Below, piece by piece: positions 55,814 through 64,000 of a stretch of DNA of 64,000 bases (within the stretch, counting starts at the first letter, position 1; every line of letters starts with the position of its first letter). Under the pieces are notes generated by a model. The model was not told the DNA's origin. It saw nothing but the letters and a program-made list of their open reading frames with translations, and did no database searches. The stretch is from Terriglobia bacterium (GTDB lineage: Bacteria > Acidobacteriota > Terriglobia > Bryobacterales > UBA6623). The DNA is taken from positions 199,806-263,805 of the forward strand of contig VXMF01000021.1 in NCBI GenBank assembly GCA_009841225.1, in the 5' to 3' direction. A program made the translations under genes and the position numbers.

Positions 55814-56941
55814 ATGCGAATCCTTGTCTCGGCGGGGGAAACTTCCGGCGACCGCTATGCGGCCGGCCTCGTAGAGGCGCTCGCGGCGCGCCTGCCCGAT
55901 GCGCGTTTCTTCGGCTGTGCCGGACCGAGGATGCGGGCTGTCGGCGTCGAAGCCATCGTCCGCACGGAGGACCTTGCGGTGGTCGGCCTGTTTGAGGTAG
56001 CCCGCCATATCCCGCGGATCTACGGCCTGTTCCGGAGGCTTGGTCGCTCCGCTGCGGCATTGGCGCCAGATCTTGCGATCCTAACCGACGCCCCGGACTT
56101 CAACCTCCGGCTTGCGGCGCGGCTGCGGAGGGCAGGGATCCCAATCGTGTACTATGTCGCGCCCCAGGTGTGGGCTTGGCGCAAGCGGCGCATTCACCGA
56201 ATTCGAGAATTGGTCGACCTGCTGCTCGTGATCTTCCCGTTCGAGGAAGGCTATTTCCGCGAGCGCGGCGTGGACGCCCGCTTCGTGGGGCACCCGCTAT
56301 GCGACCTGGCGAAGGTCAGCTCGAATCGGGCTGACTTTCTTTCGAGGCACTCAGTGAACCCGTCCGAGCCGCTGGTCGCCCTGCTGCCGGGCAGCCGCAA
56401 GGGCGAATCGTTGAGGCACCTGCCCGCCCTCCAGGACGCCGCGCGCCGGCTCACGGAGTCCGGCGTGCGGCAGTTCGTGCTGCCGGCCTCAGCGACCACC
56501 GGCAAGCAGTTCTTCGCCGAGCGCTGGCAGGGCCCCGAGATTCGCATCGTCGAGAACCGCTTCCAAGACTGCGCAGGACACGCGGACGTGGCCTTGGTTG
56601 CAAGCGGCAGCGCGACCGTGGAAACGGCCTTGCTGGGAACGCCGATGGTGAGTTTCTACAGGCTGTCGTGGTCGAGCTATTACCTGGCCCGGCTCTTGGT
56701 TGACGTGCAATACTACACCATGGTCAACCTGCTTGCCGGCAAGCAGGTCATTGCCGAGTGCATTCAGCACGAATGCACGGGTGCGAAACTAGCGAGCGAG
56801 GCCGTTCGTCTCCTACAACAGGAGGGCGAGCGCTGCCGCATGATCGCGGAGTTCTCGAGCCTTCGCAGCACACTCCAATCCAGTACCCCAGCGGCACACA
56901 GGGCCGCAGCAGTGATATGCGAACGATTCTCCATCGGCTAG
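55814..56941 (+). CDS. lpxB: Lipid-A-disaccharide synthase
   Basis: 375 residues. Begins RILVSAGETSGDRYAAGL, the LpxB signature, followed by DAPDFNLRLAARLRRAGIPIVYYVAPQVWAWRKRR, a hallmark segment, and VGHPLCD. The second half has the GT-B nucleotide-sugar fold (LLPGSRKGE and VASGSATVETALLGTPMV). It joins UDP-2,3-diacylglucosamine to lipid X at the membrane surface, so the organism makes lipid A. The 3' end overlaps the next gene by 25 bases. Other lpx genes are not nearby. Confidence 0.95.
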   Translation: MRILVSAGETSGDRYAAGLVEALAARLPDARFFGCAGPRMRAVGVEAIVRTEDLAVVGLFEVARHIPRIYGLFRRLGRSAAALAPDLAILTDAPDFNLRLAARLRRAGIPIVYYVAPQVWAWRKRRIHRIRELVDLLLVIFPFEEGYFRERGVDARFVGHPLCDLAKVSSNRADFLSRHSVNPSEPLVALLPGSRKGESLRHLPALQDAARRLTESGVRQFVLPASATTGKQFFAERWQGPEIRIVENRFQDCAGHADVALVASGSATVETALLGTPMVSFYRLSWSSYYLARLLVDVQYYTMVNLLAGKQVIAECIQHECTGAKLASEAVRLLQQEGERCRMIAEFSSLRSTLQSSTPAAHRAAAVICERFSIG

Positions 56942-58917
56942 CCACCGCGACTCTGATCGCCACGATTGCAGCTGTCGGGCCAAGCGCCCGCCTGTGCGCA
57001 CAGGACGGGACCGTCGGCCCCCTGCTGGACGTGCAGCACTACAAGATCGACGCCAAGTTGAACATGGACGCCCAATTGCTCGAAGCCACCGCGGAGGTGC
57101 ACTTTATTCCGCGCGACCCGGCCGGCAACGCCTTCTTCGAGCTGCACAACTCGCTCAACGTCGACTTCGCCGAGATGGAGGACGGCACGAGCCTGGATCC
57201 CATCCGCTACCGCGCCGACTCGACCGTGCACGTCAGCTTTCCGGAGACGCTTCCGGTCGACCAGCCCCAGGTGATCAGGTTCCGCTACGGCGGCCGCCTG
57301 ATCAGCTACGAGGAATCCCCCGCCGAAGGCTACAGTCTGGCCGAGATCATGCCCGACCGCGCCATCCTGCTCTACGCCGGGCGCTGGTTTCCAGTCAACG
57401 GCTACGGGGCGGACCGCTTCACGTCCGAGATACGCATCACGGTGCCTGACGGGCTTGAGGTGCTGGGCAGCGGCACCCGCACTCGCACCGAGGCCTTGGA
57501 GGGTGTCGAGCACCTCTTTGAATTCAACTATCCGTCCTTCCCGGGCACCATCGCGGTGGTCGCCGACGAGCCCGCAAGAGCATCAAGCGGCTCCGCCTCG
57601 AGTTCCGTGTACATGCCGGGAGCGTCGGAGAATCTCGCCTTGGAATACGGCGAGGCCGCAGCCGAGATGGTCGAATTCTACTCCGACACCTTCGGAGCTC
57701 CCTACTCGAAGTCGCTTGCCATCGTAGAGATGGGCGAATACGCTCCCGACGGCTACTGGGCGCCTGGCATGGTGCTGTTGAGCCCCTTCGCCCGGCGGGA
57801 TGCGCTAAACCGGCAATTGCTCGGCAAACTGGTCGCCAACCAGTGGTGGGGCACGATCGTGGGCGCTGGCAACAGCAACCACCTGTGGCTGGTGGACGGC
57901 ACCGCGCAATACTCGGCGCTATTGGAGATCGAGGAGTCGGAGGGCGAGGAAGCCTTTCGGGACGCGCTGAAGAACACCCGCATCGAAGCTCTCACCTTCG
58001 ACGAGGTGCCGCTGCGAGAGTCCGGCCGCGTGGGCGATTTCTCGCCCCAGATGAAGGCGCTCACATCAGCTCGCGGGGCGATGGTGCTGCACATGCTCCG
58101 CTGGCGCGTCGGCGACGAGCCGTTCTTCGAGATCCTGCAAGAACTGATCGGCGGACACACTTGGGGAACCCTCACGACCGACGATTTCCGACTGCTGTTT
58201 GAAGACGCGACCGGCAAGGACCTCGACGGGTTCTTCCTGCAGTGGACCGAAACCAACATCACGCCGGAGTTCCAGCAGGAGTACACCATCTACAGGCTGG
58301 GCGGCAACGAGGGGTTCCGCGTGATCGGCAAGATCAACCAAGACATGGACACTTTCAGCATGCCGGTCGAACTCAAGATCGAGACCGAGGGCGAGCCCGA
58401 GTTCTTCGTGGTCGAAGTGGCGGGCGAGGCCTCAGACTACAGGCTGGAAACGTTCGGAAAGCCCAGAGAGGTCATCTTGGACCCCAACCACCGCATCTTG
58501 AGACTGGACGACGAGACGCGGGTGCGCGTCGCGATCCGGCGCGGCGAGCAGCTGGTCGAACTGGGGTATTACCAAGAAGCTCTGCTTGAGTACCAGCAGG
58601 CTTTGGACATCAACCGCTTCAGCTCTCTGGCGCACTACCGCACGGGCGAGGTGTTCTTCCTGCAGAGCAACTTCCAGTCAGCGGCCAACGAGTTCCGCGA
58701 GGCCCTCAACGGCGACCGCGACCCCGCCTGGGTCGAGGTCTGGTCGCACATCAACCTCGGCAAGATCTTCGATATCACCGGACAGCGGGAGCGCGCCGTC
58801 AACGAGTACCAGCTCGCCGTGAGGACGCGTGACGACACCCAGAACGCCCAGAACGAGGCCAGCAAGTACCTCGCCAGCCCCTACCGGCGAACGCGTGCCA
58901 AAGAGCGCACGTACTGA
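56917..58917 (+). CDS. M1-peptidase-like secreted protein with destroyed zinc site and C-terminal TPRs
   Basis: A 666-residue protein. Signal peptide 1-28. Residues 35-220 resemble the M1 N-terminal beta domain, and 235-480 the M1 catalytic domain: NQWWG and the WLVDGTAQY segment align to the HExxHQWWG and WLNEGFA motifs. The zinc/catalytic residues are all changed: K304 for H, L305 for E, N308 for H, and D327 for the third ligand E. Residues 540-660 contain TPR motifs. It is probably a catalytically dead scaffold or binding protein. ATG 56917 lies inside lpxB (25-base overlap). Confidence 0.82.
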   Translation: MRTILHRLATATLIATIAAVGPSARLCAQDGTVGPLLDVQHYKIDAKLNMDAQLLEATAEVHFIPRDPAGNAFFELHNSLNVDFAEMEDGTSLDPIRYRADSTVHVSFPETLPVDQPQVIRFRYGGRLISYEESPAEGYSLAEIMPDRAILLYAGRWFPVNGYGADRFTSEIRITVPDGLEVLGSGTRTRTEALEGVEHLFEFNYPSFPGTIAVVADEPARASSGSASSSVYMPGASENLALEYGEAAAEMVEFYSDTFGAPYSKSLAIVEMGEYAPDGYWAPGMVLLSPFARRDALNRQLLGKLVANQWWGTIVGAGNSNHLWLVDGTAQYSALLEIEESEGEEAFRDALKNTRIEALTFDEVPLRESGRVGDFSPQMKALTSARGAMVLHMLRWRVGDEPFFEILQELIGGHTWGTLTTDDFRLLFEDATGKDLDGFFLQWTETNITPEFQQEYTIYRLGGNEGFRVIGKINQDMDTFSMPVELKIETEGEPEFFVVEVAGEASDYRLETFGKPREVILDPNHRILRLDDETRVRVAIRRGEQLVELGYYQEALLEYQQALDINRFSSLAHYRTGEVFFLQSNFQSAANEFREALNGDRDPAWVEVWSHINLGKIFDITGQRERAVNEYQLAVRTRDDTQNAQNEASKYLASPYRRTRAKERTY

Positions 58918-58946
58918 CGGGCCGGGCACGCCGCTTCGGCCGGGCC

Positions 58947-60407
58947 TCAGTACTTGGGGACGCTGGGGTCGACTTCGTCGCTCCAGCGGAGTATGCCGCC
59001 GGCCAGGTTGGTGACGCGGCTGAATCCCATCTCCTTGAGCAACCGCTGGGCCTTGCCGCTGCGCACGCCGCTCTTGCAGTGGACCACGATGTCGGCCGTG
59101 GAGTCGAGTTCGTGAACGTGCTCCGGCAACGTGCCCAAGGGGATCAAGGTGGTCCTGGGAATCTTGGCGATCTCGAACTCGTGGGGCTCGCGGACGTCCA
59201 ACACGAAGACGTCGTCCCCCCTGTCCAGCCGGGACTTCAGATCTGACGGCGAAATCTCGGGCAGCCGCTCTTGCGCCGCAGCCTCGGCGGCCTGCTGCGG
59301 AATCCCGCAGAACTGCTGGTAGTCGATCAACTCCCGAACCGTGGGATTGTCGCCGCAGACCGGGCAAGCGGGATTGCGGCGCAGCCGCAGTTCCCGGAAG
59401 CGCATGTTCAGCGCGTCGTAGAGGAGCAGCCTGCCGCTGAGGGAATCGCCCTTGCCGAGGATGATCTTGACGGCCTCCGTAGCCTGGATGCTGCCGATCA
59501 CAGCGGGCAGGATGCCCAGCACGCCTCCCTCGGCGCAACTGGGGACCAGTCCCGGAGGCGGCGGCTCCGGGTACAGGCAGCGGTAGCACGGACCGCCCTG
59601 GTGGCTGAATACCGTGGCCTGGCCCTCGAAGCGGAAGATCGAGCCGTAAGCGTTCGGCTTGCCCAGCAGCACGCAGGCGTCGTTGACCAGGTAGCGCGTC
59701 GGAAAGTTATCGGTGCCGTCAACGACTACGTCGTAGTCCGCCAGGATCTCGAGCGCGTTGTCGCTGGTCAACGCAGTCTGGTGCTTGTCGATTTCCAGAC
59801 GGGGGTTGATGTCCTGCATCGTCTCGGCGGCCGAGTCGATCTTGGGGCGGCCGACGTCCTTCGAGCCGTGGATCACCTGCCGCTGCAAGTTCGTCTCGTC
59901 GACGACATCGAAGTCCACGATCCCGATCCTGCCGATGCCGGCCGCAGCCAGGTACAGGCCCAGCGGCGCGCCGAGGCCGCCGGTCCCGACCATCAGCACG
60001 CTGGCGCCCTTCAGCCTGCGCTGTCCTTCCAGGCCGACCTCCGGCAAGATCAAGTGGCGGCTGTAGCGCAGGATCTCTTCTTTGGACAGCTCCGGCAGCG
60101 CGGGCTCGGCTACGTCAATCGCCGGGGCCAGCGTTGCGCCACCGGCAATCGAGGGCACGATGCTGATGGTGGTGTCGGCGCCGAGCGCGGTGTCCTCACG
60201 GTCCAAGTAGCGGATGTCCTCGTCATCGACGTAGACGTTGACAAAGCTGCGCAGCTTGCCCTGATCGTTGAAAAGGTTGCGCTCGACCTGCGGGTGCGCG
60301 GCTACCAGCTCGCGCAACGCCTCGCCGACGGTGCCGGAGTCTACCTCGACGGTGTCATGGCCGGCCACGAACTGCCGGAGAGGTGTTGGGATGAGAATCT
60401 TAGCCAT
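58947..60407 (-). CDS. Sulfur-carrier (MoaD/ThiS) - E1 (MoeB/ThiF) - rhodanese fusion
   Basis: A 486-residue three-part protein. Residues 1-90 are a ubiquitin-like sulfur carrier ending in SIVPSIAGG, so its terminal GG (89-90) is internal. Residues 105-370 are a MoeB/ThiF adenylyltransferase: ATP loop GTGGLG at 141-146, the DxxxxxNLQRQ pattern, and zinc cysteines CYRC and CPVC. Residues 385-486 are a rhodanese with active cysteine C444 in HCKSGVRS. Family knowledge: MoeZ-like proteins join E1 and rhodanese to activate and sulfurate a separate carrier. Here the carrier is fused, so either it is cut after GG or works in another way. Product could be molybdopterin, thiamine or cysteine. ATG 60407. 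Confidence 0.88.
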   Translation of the reverse strand: MAKILIPTPLRQFVAGHDTVEVDSGTVGEALRELVAAHPQVERNLFNDQGKLRSFVNVYVDDEDIRYLDREDTALGADTTISIVPSIAGGATLAPAIDVAEPALPELSKEEILRYSRHLILPEVGLEGQRRLKGASVLMVGTGGLGAPLGLYLAAAGIGRIGIVDFDVVDETNLQRQVIHGSKDVGRPKIDSAAETMQDINPRLEIDKHQTALTSDNALEILADYDVVVDGTDNFPTRYLVNDACVLLGKPNAYGSIFRFEGQATVFSHQGGPCYRCLYPEPPPPGLVPSCAEGGVLGILPAVIGSIQATEAVKIILGKGDSLSGRLLLYDALNMRFRELRLRRNPACPVCGDNPTVRELIDYQQFCGIPQQAAEAAAQERLPEISPSDLKSRLDRGDDVFVLDVREPHEFEIAKIPRTTLIPLGTLPEHVHELDSTADIVVHCKSGVRSGKAQRLLKEMGFSRVTNLAGGILRWSDEVDPSVPKY

Positions 60408-60599
60408 GCCCTTGCTGCTCTTGATGCTAACAATCGCCCTATTCTCTGTCAATGAAATAGGGATTCGAGCCGCCCTCGGCGCGCGATCCACGCAACGGCT
60501 CGGTCGTAGTCTCGAGATGCCGATCCTGGCCCACGCTATAGTGGCGGTCGGCCGAATTGTCGCCAGCGCCGGCTCGTGTCCAAAGGGAGCTGCAACAGC

Positions 60600-61193
60600 A
60601 TGCCCATACTGTTCTTTTCCGACCCAGACGAACTCAGGGAGTGGTTTCGCGACAACCACAAGACGGCCGACGAGCAATGGATCGGCTACTACAGGGTTGC
60701 CACTGGCATGCCGAGCGTGACTTGGCCGGAATCGGTCGATGTGGCACTGTGCTTCGGCTGGATCGACGGGATTCGCAAGAAGATCGACGAGCGCAGCTAC
60801 AGGGTGCGCTTCACCCCCCGTCGTCCCGGGAGCAGCTGGAGCGCCAGGAACGTCGAGCGCATGCGATCCCTGATCGAGGCCGGGCTGGTCGAAGAGAGCG
60901 CGCGGGCGGCATTCGAATCGGCGGACAGCCCACGCAGGGCGCCAGCCGCCCATGAACTCGCGGCCGTGGCTCTGCCGGGGGAATACGAGCGCAGGATCAA
61001 GGCGGTGCCAGAGGCGTGGGAGTGCTTCGCCGGCGCGACGCCATCCTACCGCAAGCAGTGCGCACACTGGATCATCAGCGCGAAACGGGAACAGACCCGC
61101 CAAAAGAGGCTCGAGACCCTGATCGAGTGCAGCTCGCGCGGCGAGCCGATACCACCGCTGCGTTGGGCGGTCAAGATGCGGCAAAGTCGCTGA
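60600..61193 (+). CDS. YdeI/OmpD-associated family protein
   Basis: A 197-residue protein. Signature segments are FWIDGIRKKID-like (CFGWIDGIRKKID), RRPGSSWSARN, and the C-terminal YRKQCAHWIISAKREQTRQKRLETLIE, diagnostic of the YdeI/OmpD-associated family. Members occur widely; a role in bacteriocin protection was proposed, but the biochemical function is unknown. ATG 60600; divergent from the sulfur-carrier fusion gene. Confidence 0.88.
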   Translation: MPILFFSDPDELREWFRDNHKTADEQWIGYYRVATGMPSVTWPESVDVALCFGWIDGIRKKIDERSYRVRFTPRRPGSSWSARNVERMRSLIEAGLVEESARAAFESADSPRRAPAAHELAAVALPGEYERRIKAVPEAWECFAGATPSYRKQCAHWIISAKREQTRQKRLETLIECSSRGEPIPPLRWAVKMRQSR

Positions 61194-61213
61194 ACGGTGC
61201 GGCGCGGGCCAGC

Positions 61214-61804
61214 TCAGCCCTCCCCGAAGGAGCCAGCAGAGCCGCACGAGGACTGGAACATGCTGATTCCGGCGATGCCCGCCGCGCCGGCGTCCGCACA
61301 GGCGGCGATCCGTTCCGCTGTGATGCCCCCCAGCGCAGCCACCGGCAACGAGCTCGCCGAGCAAGCGTCGCGCAGCCCGCCAAGGCCGGGTATCTCTCTT
61401 TGGCCCGGCTTAGACCGCGTTGGAAACACCGGGCCAAAGACGGCCAGGTCGGCCCCCTCCCGCTCCGCCCGGCAGACTTCGTCGACGGTATGCGTGGACA
61501 CCGCGATCAGAAAGCCGGGTGGAACGACAGGCCTGAGATCGCAAGGAGCGGGCGAGCCCGCCGGGAGGTGGACTCCGTGCGCTCCGGCAGCCAGCGCGAC
61601 GTCCAAGCGGCTATTGACCAGGATCGGGGTCCCGTGGGGTCGGACACGAGCCAAGGCGGCGCGGGCCAGATCGAGCAGGTCCCGGGGGGCCAGATCCTTC
61701 TCTCGGAGCTGGATCCAAGAGCAGCCGCGCCTGGCGTTCCTTCCTATGCAATCAAGCAAGCTGCCGGGGCAGGTTCTGCGATCGGTGATGTAATAGCGCC
61801 TCAT
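61214..61804 (-). CDS. thiE: Thiamine-phosphate synthase
   Basis: A 196-residue TIM barrel. Substrate- and pyrophosphate-binding motifs WIQLREKDL, VNSRLDVALAAGAHGVHLPAG, GPVFPTRSKPG and AALGGITAERI are those of ThiE. It couples HMP-pyrophosphate with thiazole phosphate to form thiamine phosphate. The call is made at ATG 61804 (RRYYITDRR). It lies alone, with dnaK divergent. The sulfur-carrier fusion 800 bases away could serve the thiazole branch. Confidence 0.9.
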   Translation of the reverse strand: MRRYYITDRRTCPGSLLDCIGRNARRGCSWIQLREKDLAPRDLLDLARAALARVRPHGTPILVNSRLDVALAAGAHGVHLPAGSPAPCDLRPVVPPGFLIAVSTHTVDEVCRAEREGADLAVFGPVFPTRSKPGQREIPGLGGLRDACSASSLPVAALGGITAERIAACADAGAAGIAGISMFQSSCGSAGSFGEG

Positions 61805-61849
61805 TGCCCGCTCCACGTCGCACTGCTGGCTCTGCAATGTTGACAGTGG

Positions 61850-61879
61850 CTGACTAAAGTAAAGTCATGATAGTATACT
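61850..61879 (+). promoter_or_regulatory. Probable dnaK promoter
   Basis: CTGACT (61850-61855) is a fair -35 and TATACT (61874-61879) a good -10, separated by 18 bases. The -10 lies within a perfect 10-base palindrome TAGTATACTA (61871-61880) that could be a regulator site. No CIRCE or HAIR heat-shock operator was found. The region 61805-61971 also holds the thiE promoter. Confidence 0.5.
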
Positions 61880-61971
61880 AAGAGTTCATTCAATCAATCG
61901 TCGCGCGCCCGCGGGCGGGCGGCGGTTAGCGGGATCCGCCGCAGAGCATCCCGGGATTTGGAGGGTCACAG

Positions 61972-63885
61972 ATGGGAAAGGTCATTGGTATCGACCTCGG
62001 CACCACCAATTCGGTCGTAGCCGTCATGCAAGCGGGGCAGTCCCAAGTCGTCGCTAACCAGGAAGGGGAGCGCACCACACCGTCTGTCGTGGCATTCAGC
62101 AAGAATGGCGACCGCTTGGTCGGCGAGACAGCCAAGCGGCAGGCCGTGACCAATCCAGAGGCCACGATCTCGTCGATCAAGCGCTTCATGGGCCGCCGCA
62201 GCTCCGAAGTCACAGAAGAGACAAAGAACGTAGCCTACAAGATCAGCGCGGCGGGGGATCTGCTCAAGGTCACGGTCGGAGAGAACAGCTATTCGCCGCA
62301 GGAGATCTCGGCCATGGTGCTGGGAAAGCTCAAGGAGGCGGCCGAGGCCTATCTCGGCGAGAAGGTCACCGAGGCGGTCATCACAGTTCCGGCGTACTTC
62401 AACGACGCCCAGCGCCAAGCCACCAAGGACGCGGGCAAGATCGCGGGACTGGACGTGCGCCGCATCATCAACGAGCCGACGGCGGCGGCCCTGGCCTACG
62501 GCTTGGACAAGAAACAGAACCAGACGATCGCCGTCTACGACTTTGGCGGGGGAACGTTCGACATTTCGATCCTAGAAGTCGACGAGGGGGTCGTCGAAGT
62601 CAAGGCGACCAACGGTGACACCCACCTCGGCGGGGACAACATCGACAGCGTGCTGATCGACTGGCTGGTGGACGAGTTTCGCAAGGAGCAGGGTATCGAC
62701 CTGTCCAAGGACACCATGGCCCTGCAGCGGCTGCGCGAAGCGGCCGAGAAGAGCAAGCGGGACCTGTCGACCCTGATGGAGACAGAAATCAATCTGCCCT
62801 TCATCACTGCCAACGAGACCGGCCCCAAGCACCTCGCTCGCAAGCTCACCAGAGCTCACCTCGAGCAGATGATCGACCCGCTGGTGCGCCGGACACTGGA
62901 GCCGTGCAAGAAGGCCCTCACAGACGCAGGGATGTCGCCGTCGAACATCGACGAAGTGGTGATGGTCGGCGGCTCGACCCGCATTCCTATGGTTCAAAAG
63001 CGGGTAGAAGAGCTATTCGGGCGGGAGCCGCACAAGGGCGTCAACCCCGACGAAGTCGTGGCCACTGGCGCCGCCGTGCAGGGCGGCGTCTTGGGCGGCG
63101 AGGTCAAGGACGTGCTGCTGCTCGACGTCACGCCGCTGTCGCTCGGCATCGAAACCCTGGGCGGAGTGTTCACCAAGCTGATCGAGCGCAACACCACGAT
63201 CCCGACGCGCAAGTCCGAGGTCTTCTCGACGGCGGCGGACAGCCAGACCTCGGTAGAGATCAAGGTCTTCCAAGGCGAGCGATCCATGGCGGGAGACAAC
63301 CGCTTGCTGGGCGTGTTCCAGTTGGTCGGAATTCCGCCGGCGCCGCGCGGAGTGCCGCAGATCGAGGTCACCTTCGACATCGACGCCAACGGCATCCTGA
63401 ACGTGTCGGCCAAGGACAAGGCAACCAGCAAGCAACAGCAGATCACGATCACCAGCTCTTCGGGCCTGTCCCAGGAAGAGATAGAGAAGATGGCGCGCGA
63501 CGCGGAAGAGCACGCGGCCGAGGATCAGAAGCGCAAGGAAGAGATCGAAGCCCGCAACCAAGCCGAGGCGGTGATCTACTCCACGGAGAAGACCCTGGGC
63601 GAACACCGCGACAAGGTCGACGAGGCCGAGGCCAAGAAGATCGAGCAGGCCATCGAGGCAGCCCGCGAAGCCGTCAAGAGCGGCAGCACCGAGCAGATCA
63701 GCAAGGCCGTGATGGACCTGAACCAGGCCTCCCACGCGCTGGCCACGGCGATGTACGCGGCTCAGCAAGGCGGCGATGGTTCGGACGCTCCCTCGGATGG
63801 CGCCGGCGAAGCGGACAGCGGAAACGCACCTGACGATGTGGTGGAGGCAGAGTTCGAAGACGCGGACGAGAAGCCGAAGTCGTGA
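61972..63885 (+). CDS. dnaK: Hsp70 chaperone DnaK
   Basis: 637 residues, the normal length. The ATPase domain (1-385) has [44 protein letters not shown] and [11 protein letters not shown]. The substrate-binding domain follows with the linker [16 protein letters not shown]. The C-terminal tail ends [16 protein letters not shown], the usual acidic motif. It folds and rescues proteins with DnaJ and GrpE, which are not in the window. The frame is complete, ending just before damaged sequence. Confidence 0.97.
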   Translation: MGKVIGIDLGTTNSVVAVMQAGQSQVVANQEGERTTPSVVAFSKNGDRLVGETAKRQAVTNPEATISSIKRFMGRRSSEVTEETKNVAYKISAAGDLLKVTVGENSYSPQEISAMVLGKLKEAAEAYLGEKVTEAVITVPAYFNDAQRQATKDAGKIAGLDVRRIINEPTAAALAYGLDKKQNQTIAVYDFGGGTFDISILEVDEGVVEVKATNGDTHLGGDNIDSVLIDWLVDEFRKEQGIDLSKDTMALQRLREAAEKSKRDLSTLMETEINLPFITANETGPKHLARKLTRAHLEQMIDPLVRRTLEPCKKALTDAGMSPSNIDEVVMVGGSTRIPMVQKRVEELFGREPHKGVNPDEVVATGAAVQGGVLGGEVKDVLLLDVTPLSLGIETLGGVFTKLIERNTTIPTRKSEVFSTAADSQTSVEIKVFQGERSMAGDNRLLGVFQLVGIPPAPRGVPQIEVTFDIDANGILNVSAKDKATSKQQQITITSSSGLSQEEIEKMARDAEEHAAEDQKRKEEIEARNQAEAVIYSTEKTLGEHRDKVDEAEAKKIEQAIEAAREAVKSGSTEQISKAVMDLNQASHALATAMYAAQQGGDGSDAPSDGAGEADSGNAPDDVVEAEFEDADEKPKS

Positions 63886-64000
63886 GGCGGGGGGGGGCCC
63901 CCCCCCGCCCCCCCGCCCCCCCCCCCGAGGAACTGAATGGAGGGGAGGCCCACCGCCCAAAAAAAAAAAAAAACCCCAGCGGTGAGCCCCCACCAACAAA
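63886..64000. other. Low-complexity end, probably assembly artefact
   Basis: Directly after the dnaK stop the sequence becomes runs of G, C and A: nine or more G, then C runs of 7-11, then about 16 A. This is unlike the rest of the window and is typical of a read-through or homopolymer error at a contig end. No gene call is made here. Confidence 0.7.

Noticed and set aside
60408..61364. N-terminal extension of the sulfur-carrier/E1/rhodanese frame
   Set aside because: The open frame continues upstream but lies antisense to the well-supported YdeI-family gene; the carrier domain begins exactly at ATG 60407.
1..64000. CRISPR arrays, tRNA, rRNA and transposons
   Set aside because: No regularly spaced repeats, cloverleaf-like segments, rRNA signatures, or transposase or integrase motifs were found while reading the window.

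Overview
The window reads as one stretch of a high-G+C, Gram-negative bacterial chromosome, most likely an acidobacterium. This is an inference from gene content: an Oar-like TonB receptor with an N-terminal carboxypeptidase-regulatory domain, a PSCyt/DUF1549 cytochrome protein, an FG-GAP/ASPIC-UnbV protein, a sulfatase, several secreted TPR proteins, a fused indolepyruvate:ferredoxin oxidoreductase, and LpxB (so lipid A is made). No rRNA, tRNA, CRISPR array, transposase or integrase was recognised.

Region 1 (1-16.6 kb) is a defence island. All of its genes are on the minus strand. In order of transcription, four tightly packed genes encode a UvrD-like helicase with a C-terminal AddB/Cas4-type Fe-S nuclease, a GHKL (HSP90/sacsin-like) ATPase with a C-terminal DUF3883 nuclease-like domain, a type III-like DNA methyltransferase (Mod) and a type III-like restriction subunit (Res). 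Junctions are 1-nt overlap, 1-nt gap and 2-nt gap. After 594 bases comes a SIR2-HerA pair, the arrangement known as Nezha. The island sits between an intact PSCyt/DUF1549 gene, cut by the left window edge, and a decayed second copy of part of that gene at 16.28-16.58 kb in the same orientation. The four-gene operon is the best candidate for an undescribed system.

Region 2 (16.7-31.6 kb) holds a SoxCD-like sulfite/sulfane dehydrogenase pair, YchF, a Uma2-family protein, an M20 peptidase, a sulfatase, an FG-GAP/ASPIC protein divergent from two secreted TPR proteins, a methyltransferase and the large TonB-dependent receptor with a clear terminator. Together these suggest a scavenging, particle- or host-associated lifestyle.

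Region 3 (31.7-48.9 kb) is metabolic. It has a bacterioferritin whose ferroxidase site is lost, rhamnose isomerase, an NCS1 permease coupled to an enolase-superfamily enzyme, an ornithine cyclodeaminase-family enzyme coupled to an Na+-dependent NSS transporter (together perhaps hydroxyproline or proline-betaine use), a PQQ/cytochrome dehydrogenase, a bacilliredoxin, a fused indolepyruvate oxidoreductase, PhoD phosphatase, a small secreted protein and a large unknown lipoprotein.

Region 4 (49-64 kb) is mostly housekeeping: rpmI-rplT-pheS-pheT (PheT lacks its usual tRNA-binding OB insert), a membrane glycosyltransferase, an SDR, lpxB, an M1-like protein with every catalytic residue replaced, a sulfur-carrier/E1/rhodanese triple fusion, a YdeI-family protein, thiE and dnaK. 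The last ~115 bases are homopolymer runs that look like a damaged contig end.
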